From an uncultured Algibacter sp. (GTDB lineage Bacteria; Bacteroidota; Bacteroidia; Flavobacteriales; Flavobacteriaceae): a DNA stretch of 64,000 nucleotides. The stretch spans positions 186,001 through 250,000 of the forward strand of contig NZ_CANMAU010000004.1 of the NCBI RefSeq assembly GCF_947495925.1. The letters run 5' to 3'. Below are positions 33,752 through 42,952 of this stretch, piece after piece. How positions within the stretch are numbered: position 1 is the first letter of the stretch; every line of letters starts with the position of its first letter. The position numbers were made by a program, and so were the translations under genes. Below the pieces are notes generated by a model, which saw only the letters and a program-made list of their open reading frames with translations, was not told where the DNA came from and did not search any database.

Positions 33752-34861
33752 ATGCTAAACTATTTCTTTAAAAGTAAACAAATTAGGTACATCATACTGT
33801 TGTCATTTTTATTCAGTGTCAAATCATTCGCTCAACCTACAGCCCCCGATGGTAAAGAGTGGGTAGCAGTTAGTGGACTAACAGACGAATTTGATTCCTG
33901 GGATACAAGTAAATGGTTTAAGTCACTCTGGAATTATGGAGAACCTGTACAAATGCTAGCTAATAACTCTGGGGTTGAAAATGGTAATCTTTGGATAAAA
34001 GCGACACTTGATGATTCAGGGACTAATAGATGGTTTGAAACTTCTAGAGTAATGTCTAAGGCGTATGTAAATTACCCGATGTATACAGAATGTAGGATGA
34101 AAACAGCACATATTTCGGCATATAATACTTTCTGGTTAAATGAAGGGAACAGTGCTAACAGAGATGAAATTGATGTGGTAGAGCTTAATTCGAAGCCTTC
34201 GGCTTCAAGTTCGCAGTACAACAGTTGGCCTTACTTAATGCAGTCTCAATATTTTTTAGTGGTCAACAATAATACAGAACGTGCTAAAGGAGATTTTGAT
34301 AATAGAAATTTATCTAATGATAACCCCTTAAAAGGTGTGCCTTGGAACGAAGAATATCATACTGTTGGAGTTTGGTGGAAAGATGCTAATAATATTCAAT
34401 TCTACTTAGATGGGGAGCCTGCAGGTAGCGTGAGCACAACGAGAAACTTTACCAGAAATTTACGAATCATATGGGATTTGTGGACTATTGATGCTCCAGG
34501 CTGGAGTGGCGGAATTGCTGCAAAAAACGACTTATTAGATGACGATATTAATACCATGTATGTGGACTGGATTCATACGTATACCTTAGAAAATCAGCTA
34601 AGTATTAACGATAATAAAGTTGGGAAAAACGTACAAGTTTATCCAAATCCTGTAAATGACATTCTGAATGTAAAATTACTAACAGCATTGGAAAGTGATG
34701 CTTTAATTCAAATTTATAATAGTGTTGGTCAATTAGTGAAAACTCAAAAACTGATTGGAGTTAACAACGAAATATCCTTATTGGAATTAACCTCAGGAGT
34801 ATATTACGCAAAAATAAGTAACGGAGGTTCGACAGATTTTCAATCTATCATAAAGAAATAG
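33752..34861 (+). CDS. secreted GH16 glycoside hydrolase with T9SS sorting domain
   Basis: A 369-residue protein: signal peptide (about 1-27), a GH16 catalytic domain (about 30-285) and a C-terminal type IX secretion sorting domain (VQVYPNPVNDILNVKL to SIIKK, about 297-369). The GH16 catalytic motif is DEIDVVE with E139, D141 and E144 in the retaining E-x-D-x-x-E order. Surrounding text (RMKTAHISAYNTFWL, WDLWTIDAPGWSGG) resembles agarase and porphyranase members of GH16, so an algal galactan is the likeliest substrate; a laminarinase is less likely. A sulfatase is encoded 1.3 kb away on the other strand. Exported and surface-attached or released by T9SS. Confidence 0.88.
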   Translation: MLNYFFKSKQIRYIILLSFLFSVKSFAQPTAPDGKEWVAVSGLTDEFDSWDTSKWFKSLWNYGEPVQMLANNSGVENGNLWIKATLDDSGTNRWFETSRVMSKAYVNYPMYTECRMKTAHISAYNTFWLNEGNSANRDEIDVVELNSKPSASSSQYNSWPYLMQSQYFLVVNNNTERAKGDFDNRNLSNDNPLKGVPWNEEYHTVGVWWKDANNIQFYLDGEPAGSVSTTRNFTRNLRIIWDLWTIDAPGWSGGIAAKNDLLDDDINTMYVDWIHTYTLENQLSINDNKVGKNVQVYPNPVNDILNVKLLTALESDALIQIYNSVGQLVKTQKLIGVNNEISLLELTSGVYYAKISNGGSTDFQSIIKK

Positions 34862-34882
34862 ATTAAATTATTCACTTAGATT

Positions 34883-34925
34883 ATATAAAAAACGACCTAA
34901 AATTTATTTAGGTCGTTTTTTATAT
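34883..34925. terminator. bidirectional terminator between GH16 and lpxD
   Basis: AACGACCTAAA (34891-34901) pairs with TTTAGGTCGTT (34907-34917) around a 5-nt loop. The stem is extended on both sides by A/T pairs, giving a T-run in each direction. It can end both convergent transcripts. Confidence 0.9.
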
Positions 34926-34944
34926 AATGAAGTTTATTAAGCTC

Positions 34945-35937
34945 TTATTTTTTAGCTAATCGTCTCACAGCAACCCATTGCTTTAACATGTCTCTGGCTT
35001 CTTGAGCTGGATAACCTAGTACAGTTTGTCCAGCAGGGACATCGTTCATAACACCAGACCCAGCACCAACGGTAGCTCCTGAGTGTATAGTTGTGTGGTC
35101 TTTTATTGATGCACTACCACCAATAATAACACCATCGCCTAAAGTGACTGAGCCAGCAAGTCCACTATGTCCTGCCATAATACAAGAACGCCCCATTACA
35201 CTGTTATGAGCAACTTGAACTAAATTATCAATTTTGCAGCCATCGCCAACTATAGTTGAGCTGAATTTGGCCCTATCTACGCAAGAGTTGGCTCCAATTT
35301 CAACATAATGCCCAATAATAACATTACCTATTTGGGGTATTTTTACCAATCCACGGCCATCATCACTAGGTCTATAACCAAATCCATCAGCTCCAATGCT
35401 AACATTAGTATGAAAAATACAATGACTACCAATAAGGCAGCGTTCTCTTACAACAGTTCCAGACCAAGCTATAGTATGATCACCAATGGTTGATTCATCA
35501 AACACACAAACGTTTGGATATAATATGACGCCTTTGCCGAGAATCACATCTTTTCCAACGTAACAATTTGCTCCTATTTTACAACCTTCACCAATTGAGG
35601 CTGTTTCATGTACAACTGCCGTTGGATGAATATCTGATTCAAATTCAGGTGCAGGTGGATTAAAAAGTTCCAAAATTTTAGCCATAGCCAAATCGGCATT
35701 AGGCACTTTAATTAGGGCACGATTATCATCAGGCTCTATCTTTAAATTGGCATTAACCACGGCCGCACAAGCCTTAGAATCTTCCCAATATTTTATGTAT
35801 TTCGTGCTGCCTATAAAAGTAATGTGTTTAATTTCAGCATTTTGAAGTTCTTCTGGGCCTTCAATAAGTTGTTCTGTATTACCTATTAATTCTCCTTGTA
35901 AAAGATCATTTATGTATTGAATAGTATAAGATGCCAT
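34945..35937 (-). CDS. lpxD: UDP-3-O-acylglucosamine N-acyltransferase
   Basis: A 330-residue lipid A biosynthesis enzyme that transfers a 3-hydroxyacyl chain from acyl carrier protein to the 2-amino group of UDP-3-O-acylglucosamine. An N-terminal uridine-binding domain is followed by many hexapeptide repeats forming a left-handed beta-helix (about 100-310), then GADGFGYRP and the catalytic histidine in QVAHNSVMG (H244, close to E. coli H239). Length is normal. It stands alone rather than next to lpxA/lpxC, so it may be a second copy or simply a separate locus. It converges on the GH16 gene through a shared terminator. Confidence 0.93.
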   Translation of the reverse strand: MASYTIQYINDLLQGELIGNTEQLIEGPEELQNAEIKHITFIGSTKYIKYWEDSKACAAVVNANLKIEPDDNRALIKVPNADLAMAKILELFNPPAPEFESDIHPTAVVHETASIGEGCKIGANCYVGKDVILGKGVILYPNVCVFDESTIGDHTIAWSGTVVRERCLIGSHCIFHTNVSIGADGFGYRPSDDGRGLVKIPQIGNVIIGHYVEIGANSCVDRAKFSSTIVGDGCKIDNLVQVAHNSVMGRSCIMAGHSGLAGSVTLGDGVIIGGSASIKDHTTIHSGATVGAGSGVMNDVPAGQTVLGYPAQEARDMLKQWVAVRRLAKK

Positions 35938-36096
35938 TTGGTATTTTTGGTTAATTCTGTTTGTAAAACTAACGGAAATATAATTAAATAATTACTTTTT
36001 TTCGGTCAAATACGTTTTCAATCAAAATAGATGAAATTATATAAAACCATATAATTATTAGAATGGGTTGAACTTATGAATTGTTAAGGAATTAAA

Positions 36097-36136
36097 TAAA
36101 ACCCACAATTAGCTTAAATGCCTATTGTGGGTTTTT
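36097..36136 (-). terminator. rho-independent terminator of the sulfatase gene
   Basis: ACCCACAAT (36101-36109) pairs with ATTGTGGGT (36124-36132) and is flanked by A and T runs. It lies about 45 nt beyond the sulfatase stop codon, in the gap before lpxD. Confidence 0.85.
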
Positions 36137-36180
36137 AATATTAGATAATATTTCTAATTGTATTAGTATCCTTTATTAAT

Positions 36181-38559
36181 CTATTCAGGAATACTAATTG
36201 TTACTTTATTGATGTAGCCTGTGAATTCAGAATCATGTACATCGTCAAACACCGTGTTCGCAACTTGGGTAGCATCGTCTTTACCAACATCGGCAGTTTC
36301 ATCGGCTGAGAAAACCGCAGGTTGGGTTTTTTCAATGCGACCTTCAGCAACTAAATCACCATCTACATAAAGTTTTGCTAAACCACCTTTTCCAGCACCA
36401 TCACCATCATAATCAAATTGTAATTTAATGTTCGCATTGTTATTTGTAATGGCTTTGTTTGACTGCACAGTATAGCTTTGTAAACCAAAATAGTTATATG
36501 TATATGCCGGTTTGCCTTCATTCATATATAATGCCCAGCCTCCAAACTTACCACCTTGGCAAAGAATGATACCACTGTCTTTCCCTTTAAGGGATACATA
36601 AGCATCTATTGTTTTCGAAGAATTTTTTATATTTAAAAATGTATTTTCTAGAATACCTTCCATGCCATTAGCAAGCGTTAATGATTTTCTGTCTCCCATT
36701 AAGTCAGGTCGCCCAGCCATTGCAGCATTAAAGCGTTCATATAATCTATCATCTAAAGGATATACATTATTAGCAATGGCTTCTTTTTCAAATAAGTCTA
36801 CAAGTTCTTTTAGTTTTTCTGGGTTTTCATCGGCGAGGTTATTTACTAAACTAAAATCTTCATCAATATTATATAACTCCCATTTTTCCTCTTGAAAGGT
36901 CGCTCTTGGTTTTCCTACCCAGGGTACCATGTGTACCACGCGAGCTAACCAGCCCTTGTCATAGATAGCTCTATTACCAAACATTTCAAAATATTGAGTG
37001 GTATGTCTGTCTGCAGCATTAGCATCATCTAATGCGTATATCATACTTACACCGTCCATCGGGATTTGATCAACCCCATTGATTGATTTTGGTTCGGGTA
37101 ATTTGGTAGCTTCTAGGACTGTAGAAGCTATATCGTTTACATGATGCCATTGTGAACGAATTTCTCCTTTAGACTTAATACCTGCAGGCCAATGCATAAC
37201 CATACCGTTCCTAGTACCACCAAAATCGGCGGCCATTTGTTTAGTCCATTTAAATGGAGCATCTGTAGCCACTGCCCATGCTGCACTCATATGCGGGAAC
37301 GAATTTGGTCCACCCCAATCATCTGCATGTTCTAGCATACTTTCAACTGTTTCTTCTCCAAAGATACCGTTAAGATGAATCAACTCATTGTAAGTTCCTT
37401 CAAGTCCGCCTTCAGCACTAGAACCGTTATCGCCCATGATATATACAAACAATGTATTATCTAATTCACCAACTTCATCAATGGCATTAACTAATCGTCC
37501 TACTTCATTGTCTGTATGTTCTGCAAAACCAGCAAAAGTTTCCATTTGTAAGGCGAACAATGCTTTCTCATCAGTGCTCAACGATTCCCAATCTTTTATA
37601 TCTGAAGGCATTGGAGCCAATTGCGCATTTTCTGGGATGACCCCCATGGCTTTTTGTTTAGCAAAGGTCTCTTCTCTTAGATTCATCCAGCCTTTGTCAA
37701 ATTTACCTTTATATTTTTTTATCCATTCCTCGGGGGCATGATGTGGCGCGTGGGTAGCTCCAGTCGCATAATACACCATAAATGGTTTATTTGGAGTCAT
37801 GGCTTTTTGGAATTTAACCCACTCAATAGCCTCATTAGTCATATCTGTAGTAAAGTGATAATCTGGATCATCTTTTTTGCTCACCTTTGTGACGCCATCA
37901 AAAATTACGGGATCCCATAAGTTAGTTTCACCTCCAATAAATCCATAGAACTTATCAAAACCTGAGTTAGTCGGCCAGCGTGTAAATGGTCCGGATACAG
38001 AAACCTCCCACGTGGCAGTTTCATGCCATTTACCAAAAGCAGCAGTGCTATACCCGTTTTGTTTTAAGGTTTCAGCAAAGTATTTTGCATTGTCTGGACG
38101 TATCCCTTGATTACCTGAAAACCCTGTAGCTATTTCCATTACAGATCCTACATTTACATTGTGGTGATTTCTTCCTGATAATAATGACGCTCTGGTTGGA
38201 GAACAAAGGGCGGTGGTGTGAAAACGATTAAAACGCAACCCATTATTGGCTAACATATCAAAAGTAGGAGTGTTAATTGCTCCACCAAACGTACTTGTCG
38301 CTCCAAATCCAATATCATCAATTAAAACAACTACCACATTGGGGGCGCCTTCAGGTGCTTTAATCTCAAAAGGTTCAGGTTTTTCTACATCGCGTGCATC
38401 CATTATTGTTACAGGGTCATGTGTAGGTGGTTGTATAGGCAAAACGGTTCGATCCATAGTGTATTCCCCTGATGCAACAGCAGTTTGCGATTGCTTGTTT
38501 GGCCAATTACAACTCATTATTAGTCCAATAAGAGCTAATGTTAGTAATTTAGTTTTCAT
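36181..38559 (-). CDS. lipoprotein arylsulfatase (S1 family)
   Basis: A 792-residue formylglycine sulfatase. A lipoprotein signal with lipobox LIMSC (C17) anchors it. The metal-binding VVVLIDDIGFG (D81, D82) and the modification motif C-S-P-T-R (C119-R123, within TTALCSPTRASLLSGR) are intact, so it should be activated by a formylglycine-generating system. A C-terminal extension (about 620-790) with GGKFGGWALYMNEGKPAYTYN and AKLYVDGDLVAEG looks like a lectin-like beta-sandwich. The substrate is a sulfate ester; the nearby GH16 enzyme suggests a sulfated algal galactan. No co-operonic gene is evident, and a terminator follows. Confidence 0.9.
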   Translation of the reverse strand: MKTKLLTLALIGLIMSCNWPNKQSQTAVASGEYTMDRTVLPIQPPTHDPVTIMDARDVEKPEPFEIKAPEGAPNVVVVLIDDIGFGATSTFGGAINTPTFDMLANNGLRFNRFHTTALCSPTRASLLSGRNHHNVNVGSVMEIATGFSGNQGIRPDNAKYFAETLKQNGYSTAAFGKWHETATWEVSVSGPFTRWPTNSGFDKFYGFIGGETNLWDPVIFDGVTKVSKKDDPDYHFTTDMTNEAIEWVKFQKAMTPNKPFMVYYATGATHAPHHAPEEWIKKYKGKFDKGWMNLREETFAKQKAMGVIPENAQLAPMPSDIKDWESLSTDEKALFALQMETFAGFAEHTDNEVGRLVNAIDEVGELDNTLFVYIMGDNGSSAEGGLEGTYNELIHLNGIFGEETVESMLEHADDWGGPNSFPHMSAAWAVATDAPFKWTKQMAADFGGTRNGMVMHWPAGIKSKGEIRSQWHHVNDIASTVLEATKLPEPKSINGVDQIPMDGVSMIYALDDANAADRHTTQYFEMFGNRAIYDKGWLARVVHMVPWVGKPRATFQEEKWELYNIDEDFSLVNNLADENPEKLKELVDLFEKEAIANNVYPLDDRLYERFNAAMAGRPDLMGDRKSLTLANGMEGILENTFLNIKNSSKTIDAYVSLKGKDSGIILCQGGKFGGWALYMNEGKPAYTYNYFGLQSYTVQSNKAITNNNANIKLQFDYDGDGAGKGGLAKLYVDGDLVAEGRIEKTQPAVFSADETADVGKDDATQVANTVFDDVHDSEFTGYINKVTISIPE

Positions 38560-38693
38560 AAAAAAAAATGATTTAAGTTAGAAGTATTAAAAATCAGTAT
38601 TTATAAAATTATAGAAAATTTACCACAAAGTCTATAAATATTATATTTATTATAGTTTTTAACGTAAGGTGGGCAGATATTATTGACGTTATC

Positions 38694-39866
38694 TTAATCC
38701 TCAATTCTATTTTCATCAAATGCAGAGGGCAAAAGTTTGGGTATGAACTTAACCACAAAAGGCAGTAGCAATGCGCCTCCAGGTAACAGGAAAATTGCCA
38801 AACTTGGGATGGATTTAAAAATATCTAATAATTGCTCTTGTACTTTTTTCTGTTCCTCTTTACTCAAATCGCGCACTGTAGATTGAGAAATTAGTACCAT
38901 GAGTTCTTTACTATCTTTGATTTCTTGATACAGGCGCTTACTGTTTCTACTTATAAGCTTATGCACCATTTTACTTGAGTTATTATAAAAACTTTGAACA
39001 ATGTTTTTTGAGCTTAACAGTGCAATATTGTCTTTATTAATGCTGTAAAATTGATTCACAGCTTTTATGGATTGATTGATTCTAGAAAGACTTAATTGTA
39101 AATCGCTGCCAAGTTTTTCTAAAAATTGTTGCTCTTCAAGGTCAATCATTTGATCACTCCAAGTAGCCATACATGCTAGGTCTAATATGTAATGCTTTTC
39201 CTGTTTCGATTTTATGAGTTTGACTGCTTTGTTATAATCAATATCAATATTATCATGATACCTTAGGGAAGATTCAAAGAGTTTAATTAAACTATCATCA
39301 TATTGGTTTTTAGTCGCTTTAGAATTTAAAACATTTAGTGTTATCGCAACAATAGTAGACTCTAGTTTTTTAATATAATTTATAGATACTTTCTCTTTCT
39401 TTAGGTATTCGACATATGCCAAAACATCAACATATAACAGGGCATTAATAACAAAATAATTGAAATTTTTGGTTAATACATTGACATCTATTTGGACGCG
39501 CTTATGCACGATTTTTTCAAGTTGTTCACTAGACTTTATACCGCCCAATAAATCTTGAAAAATGGATGTTTTAACCTCATTAATCGAACCGTAAAAATCT
39601 ATAACACTGTCTATAAAATTTGTTTTAGATTTAGAACGAGCATGGGTATAAAACAAGGATAATATTAGGTTTGTTTTACATAGTTCTTCTTCGGTCAAGT
39701 CTTTTTTTGAAAAAACCTGAACAACGACATCTAAATTACTACCATAAATAAAGCCACAGTCTCTCAAACTATCATAAAAACCTTCTTCACTAAACTTTAG
39801 AAAGATATTATTTTTTGATAGTTCACTGAGTAATTTTTTTATCCAACCAGCCGATGATGGATTCAT
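38694..39866 (-). CDS. LETM1-related protein
   Basis: A 390-residue, mostly helical protein without a signal peptide. The C-terminus carries a hydrophobic segment and a LETM1-like tail (SIPSLAIFLLPGGALLLPFVVKFIPKLLPSAF, in parts). The middle (DLACMATWSDQMIDLEEQQFLEKLGSDL) resembles a TerB-like tellurite-resistance fold. I recall the family name LETM1-related biofilm-associated protein in Flavobacteriaceae annotations; the biofilm link comes from that name, not from this sequence. A clear promoter lies upstream. The gene is monocistronic as far as I can see. Confidence 0.7.
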   Translation of the reverse strand: MNPSSAGWIKKLLSELSKNNIFLKFSEEGFYDSLRDCGFIYGSNLDVVVQVFSKKDLTEEELCKTNLILSLFYTHARSKSKTNFIDSVIDFYGSINEVKTSIFQDLLGGIKSSEQLEKIVHKRVQIDVNVLTKNFNYFVINALLYVDVLAYVEYLKKEKVSINYIKKLESTIVAITLNVLNSKATKNQYDDSLIKLFESSLRYHDNIDIDYNKAVKLIKSKQEKHYILDLACMATWSDQMIDLEEQQFLEKLGSDLQLSLSRINQSIKAVNQFYSINKDNIALLSSKNIVQSFYNNSSKMVHKLISRNSKRLYQEIKDSKELMVLISQSTVRDLSKEEQKKVQEQLLDIFKSIPSLAIFLLPGGALLLPFVVKFIPKLLPSAFDENRIED

Positions 39867-39889
39867 AGTTTGTTCAATAAATTATGCCG

Positions 39890-39922
39890 CAAATGTAACA
39901 TTTTAGCCAAATAATTCACAAA
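39890..39922 (-). promoter_or_regulatory. Bacteroidetes-type promoter of the LETM1-related gene
   Basis: Read on the minus strand, TTTG (39922-39919) and TACATTTG (39897-39890) are separated by 21 nt, a good match to the Bacteroidetes TTTG / TAnnTTTG consensus. The predicted start of transcription is close to the ATG at 39866, leaving a short leader. Confidence 0.55.
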
Positions 39923-39994
39923 TAAATCTTATGTTCTAACAAAGCCTGAATTCGGTGAAGTTTATCTCAAGAGGTGTTAGAATTGTGTTTTTGG

Positions 39995-40786
39995 TTATAA
40001 ACTAAAAGTAGCTCCAACGATTGGACCAAAAACATTAACATTCGTTTCTAAGTTACCATTTTCACTGGCATCGACTCTTCGGTATTTGAAATTTCTAAAG
40101 CCTGCATTTACCGAAATTAATTTGGAAACTTTAAAAGTGTTTAAATAGACAAAATCGTAAGCGGATTTAGATGAATTTCCAATGCCAAACCCTCCAATGT
40201 CTAAATTAACACTTAGCATGAACTTATTACTAATAAAGAATTCGCTCTTTAAGCCTATCATTAAATCCCACCAATCTGCTAGTTGATTTATATTATCATT
40301 TATTAAGATGTCATCTTCAAAGGATAAACTGTATTGAAGCTGGACTTCATTCTTCCAGTACTTAGCGCCAATATTGGGAGTTAAAGACCAGCCTTTTAAA
40401 ATTTCATCTTCATCATAATTGAAATTTTCATAAACTGTATAGCCAATTTTAAAAGTGAGTATATTTTGAATGATTTTTAAATCAATATTCAAATAACTAT
40501 CATTCGAACTATCTCCCAAAGTGGCCCATGTACCATCAAAAATAAGATGAAGTTTTTTGTATTTGGCTTCAGCAGCTAGTTGAAATCCAGCATCAGTAAT
40601 TGAAACCAAATCGCTAAACGATTGTCTTATTCTCGTGCCTCCAACATCGGTAGAGTTAAAAGCAAGCAGCCCATAAGGTGTAATATCAAAGGACCAATGC
40701 TTTTGATTAGTCGGGTTTGAATTCTGAGCATTGCTATTTCTAACTATTATGATGAAAACAAAAAGTAAAGCAATTTTAAGTTTCAT
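39995..40786 (-). CDS. outer-membrane beta-barrel protein, function unknown
   Basis: A 263-residue protein with a signal peptide (about 1-20) and a pattern of alternating amphipathic strands from about residue 30 to the C-terminal VNVFGPIVGATFSL, consistent with a small outer-membrane barrel. Typical strand texts are WSFDITPYGLLAF, LAAEAKYKKLHLIFDGTW, GWSLTPNIGAKYW and FKVSKLISVNAGF. No catalytic motif is seen. It reads the same way as, and lies 43 nt downstream of, the YceI gene, so the two probably share a transcript. Confidence 0.7.
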   Translation of the reverse strand: MKLKIALLFVFIIIVRNSNAQNSNPTNQKHWSFDITPYGLLAFNSTDVGGTRIRQSFSDLVSITDAGFQLAAEAKYKKLHLIFDGTWATLGDSSNDSYLNIDLKIIQNILTFKIGYTVYENFNYDEDEILKGWSLTPNIGAKYWKNEVQLQYSLSFEDDILINDNINQLADWWDLMIGLKSEFFISNKFMLSVNLDIGGFGIGNSSKSAYDFVYLNTFKVSKLISVNAGFRNFKYRRVDASENGNLETNVNVFGPIVGATFSL

Positions 40787-40829
40787 ATCTTAATATAGGA
40801 TCGTTATTCGGTCTATAAGACCTCAATTG

Positions 40830-41447
40830 CTAATTTTTACGCAGAAAAGTATTTACCTCAATGGCTACATCTTCCCAAGTTTTGCTAATGCCGTCTGGAC
40901 CTTTATGTAAATCAAAACAAACTTTATTTAATGAAGCTAAGGCGTCTAAAGCATTCCAGTCTGCCAGATTCATGGTGCCTGTTAGAGAAACACGTCTTTC
41001 CTCAGTAATTATGATATCCATTGGTAAATTATGAGTAACTCCATTCATGGTAAGCGAGGCAACTACGATATCATTTTCATAGTTTAGAGTTCCTTTAATT
41101 AACTCTGTATCTAACATGGCACCAAAAAATGATGTTTTAATTTTTGCATCACGGGTGTTCGTGGCATCATTAGTAAATAAACTACTTATTGGAATTGAGA
41201 AGCTTAAATTATTTAAAGCCTCCTGAGGTGAAGCCCCAGCTTGTTCTTTGAAATTTACAGTGGTAAATTCTCCTCCAACGCCTATCTTTTCGGTTGTTTT
41301 GTATGCCTTCCATGTAATCGATGTGGCTTCAGGTTTTACAACAAATTTTTCAGTTGGAGTAGTCTCTGTTTTAGATTCTTTTTTTTCGTTTTTACAAGAT
41401 GTAACTACTAGTGCTAAAGCAATTAATAGGATACCTACTTTTCTCAT
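40830..41447 (-). CDS. YceI-family lipoprotein
   Basis: A 205-residue lipoprotein with lipobox VVTSC (C18), a short acidic/threonine linker and a YceI lipocalin-like domain (about 37-205): TSITWKAYKTTEKIGVGGEF, LSFSIPISSLFTNDATNTRDAKIKTSFF, ASLTMNGVTHNLPMDI and a C-terminal WEDVAIEVNTFL. YceI proteins bind isoprenoid-like ligands in a deep pocket and are often linked to quinone metabolism or stress. It is divergent from hemN. The Fnr-type site between them fits the hemN promoter; no -7 element sits at the matching distance on this side. Confidence 0.88.
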   Translation of the reverse strand: MRKVGILLIALALVVTSCKNEKKESKTETTPTEKFVVKPEATSITWKAYKTTEKIGVGGEFTTVNFKEQAGASPQEALNNLSFSIPISSLFTNDATNTRDAKIKTSFFGAMLDTELIKGTLNYENDIVVASLTMNGVTHNLPMDIIITEERRVSLTGTMNLADWNALDALASLNKVCFDLHKGPDGISKTWEDVAIEVNTFLRKN

Positions 41448-41510
41448 TTTTCTTAGTTTTTTATTTAAGCGAAAGTTAAGGGATTAATGAATCAATTGCA
41501 AATATCTACC

Positions 41511-41524
41511 ATGACATATGTCAT
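41511..41524 (+). promoter_or_regulatory. Crp/Fnr-type operator of hemN
   Basis: ATGACATATGTCAT is a perfect 14-nt palindrome. Its centre (41517.5) is 29.5 nt from the first base of TAATTTTG (41547-41554), a perfect -7 element. This places the operator about 42 nt from the transcription start, the classical position for Fnr activation. Confidence 0.7.
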
Positions 41525-41546
41525 ATTTTACAGTCATTAAAAACCA

Positions 41547-41554
41547 TAATTTTG
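41547..41554 (+). promoter_or_regulatory. -7 element of hemN
   Basis: TAATTTTG matches TAnnTTTG at every position. Transcription would start near 41560, so an ATG at 41563 would have almost no leader; the in-frame ATG at 41572 is therefore a credible alternative start for hemN. Confidence 0.55.
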
Positions 41555-41562
41555 AAGTATAA

Positions 41563-42936
41563 ATGTTAGGTATGTTTAATTCATTAGTCAATAAATATAA
41601 TATTGCGGGTCCACGCTATACAAGTTATCCAACGGTTCCTTATTGGGACGAGACGACGTTTTCTTCTGAAAAATGGAAAAGGTCTTTATTAAAATCGTTT
41701 AAAGAAAGCAATAAAAAAGAAGGAATTAGTCTCTATATACATTTACCATTTTGTGAAAGTTTATGCACGTTTTGTGGTTGTAACAAACGAATTACCAAAC
41801 AGCACAGTGTGGAATCGCCATACATTAAAGCGGTTTTAAAGGAATGGCGTTTATATCTAGACGTATTGGATGAAAAACCAATAATTAAGGAATTGCACCT
41901 AGGTGGAGGGACTCCAACATTTTTTAGCCCAGATCATTTAAAAATATTGATCAATGGTGTCTTAGAAGGGGCTGTAAAATCTGAGGATCATGAGTTTAGT
42001 TTTGAAGGGCATCCTAATAATACAACACGAGAGCATTTGCAGGCTTTATATGATGTGGGTTTTAGGCGAGTGAGTTATGGCGTACAAGACTATAATGAAA
42101 CCGTGCAAAAAGCAATTCATAGAATTCAACCCTTCGAAAATGTTAAAAAAGCAACCGATCTGGCTCGCGAGATTGGTTATACATCAGTTGGACATGATAT
42201 TATATTTGGATTACCATTTCAAACTTTAGAACATGTTGAAGAAACTATTTTAAAAACAAAAGAACTTTTGCCCGACCGGCTTGCTTTTTATAGTTATGCT
42301 CATGTACCCTGGATAAAAGGAAATGGTCAGCGTGGTTTTAGCGATAAAGATTTACCTTCTGCGGAATTGAAAAGAAATCAATATGAACTTGGTAAACAGT
42401 TATTAGCTGAAGTAGGGTATGAAGAAATAGGGATGGATCATTTTGCATTAACCACAGATACATTACACAAATCGATGATAAGTATTGAGCTACACAGAAA
42501 TTTTATGGGGTATACTGCTTCTAAAACTCAAGCAATGATTGGTTTAGGAGTATCTTCCATAAGTGATAGTTGGTATGGGTTTTCTCAAAATGTTAAAGCT
42601 ATTGAAGAGTATTATAAACTATTAGAAGAGGATGCTATTCCTGTTTATAGGGGACATATTTTAAATGATGAAGATTTGGTTATAAGAAAGCATATTTTGA
42701 ATTTAATGTGTCAATTTAAAACTTCTTGGGAGCTTGATGAGTTGTATTTCAAGGAATTGCCCGATAGTTTGATTCGATTAAAAGAAATGGAAAAAGATGG
42801 ATTACTTCATATAAAAAATAAGACTATTGAAGTTACTACAAAAGGCCAGCCATTTGTTAGAAACATTTGTATGGCATTTGATGTGTTGTTACAAAGAAAA
42901 CAACCCGATACGCAGTTGTTTTCGATGACCGTTTAA
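41563..42936 (+). CDS. hemN: oxygen-independent coproporphyrinogen III oxidase
   Basis: A 457-residue radical SAM enzyme that decarboxylates coproporphyrinogen III to protoporphyrinogen IX without oxygen. The cluster motif is C-x3-C-x2-C (C64, C68, C71) followed by C73, as in HemN. GGGTP, FEGHPNNTTREHL and the HemN-type C-terminal domain (FMGYTASKTQAMIGLGVSSIS) follow. The full length argues for HemN rather than the shorter HemW. The start may be 41563 or 41572. Its promoter carries the same operator and spacing as the cbb3 oxidase genes, consistent with heme supply when oxygen is low. The universal stress gene starts 16 nt downstream. Confidence 0.94.
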   Translation: MLGMFNSLVNKYNIAGPRYTSYPTVPYWDETTFSSEKWKRSLLKSFKESNKKEGISLYIHLPFCESLCTFCGCNKRITKQHSVESPYIKAVLKEWRLYLDVLDEKPIIKELHLGGGTPTFFSPDHLKILINGVLEGAVKSEDHEFSFEGHPNNTTREHLQALYDVGFRRVSYGVQDYNETVQKAIHRIQPFENVKKATDLAREIGYTSVGHDIIFGLPFQTLEHVEETILKTKELLPDRLAFYSYAHVPWIKGNGQRGFSDKDLPSAELKRNQYELGKQLLAEVGYEEIGMDHFALTTDTLHKSMISIELHRNFMGYTASKTQAMIGLGVSSISDSWYGFSQNVKAIEEYYKLLEEDAIPVYRGHILNDEDLVIRKHILNLMCQFKTSWELDELYFKELPDSLIRLKEMEKDGLLHIKNKTIEVTTKGQPFVRNICMAFDVLLQRKQPDTQLFSMTV

Positions 42937-42952
42937 TTAAAAAAACAGAGTT

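Noticed and set aside
37436-37741. Plus-strand frame of 101 codons opposite the sulfatase gene, with other antisense frames at 36662 and 38246
   Set aside because: They are antisense shadows of a long, well-supported sulfatase and encode low-complexity serine/asparagine-rich text.
41448-41562. Fnr-like site considered as also activating the YceI gene
   Set aside because: No -7 element lies at the 29.5-nt spacing on the leftward side; regulation of YceI from this site remains possible but unsupported.
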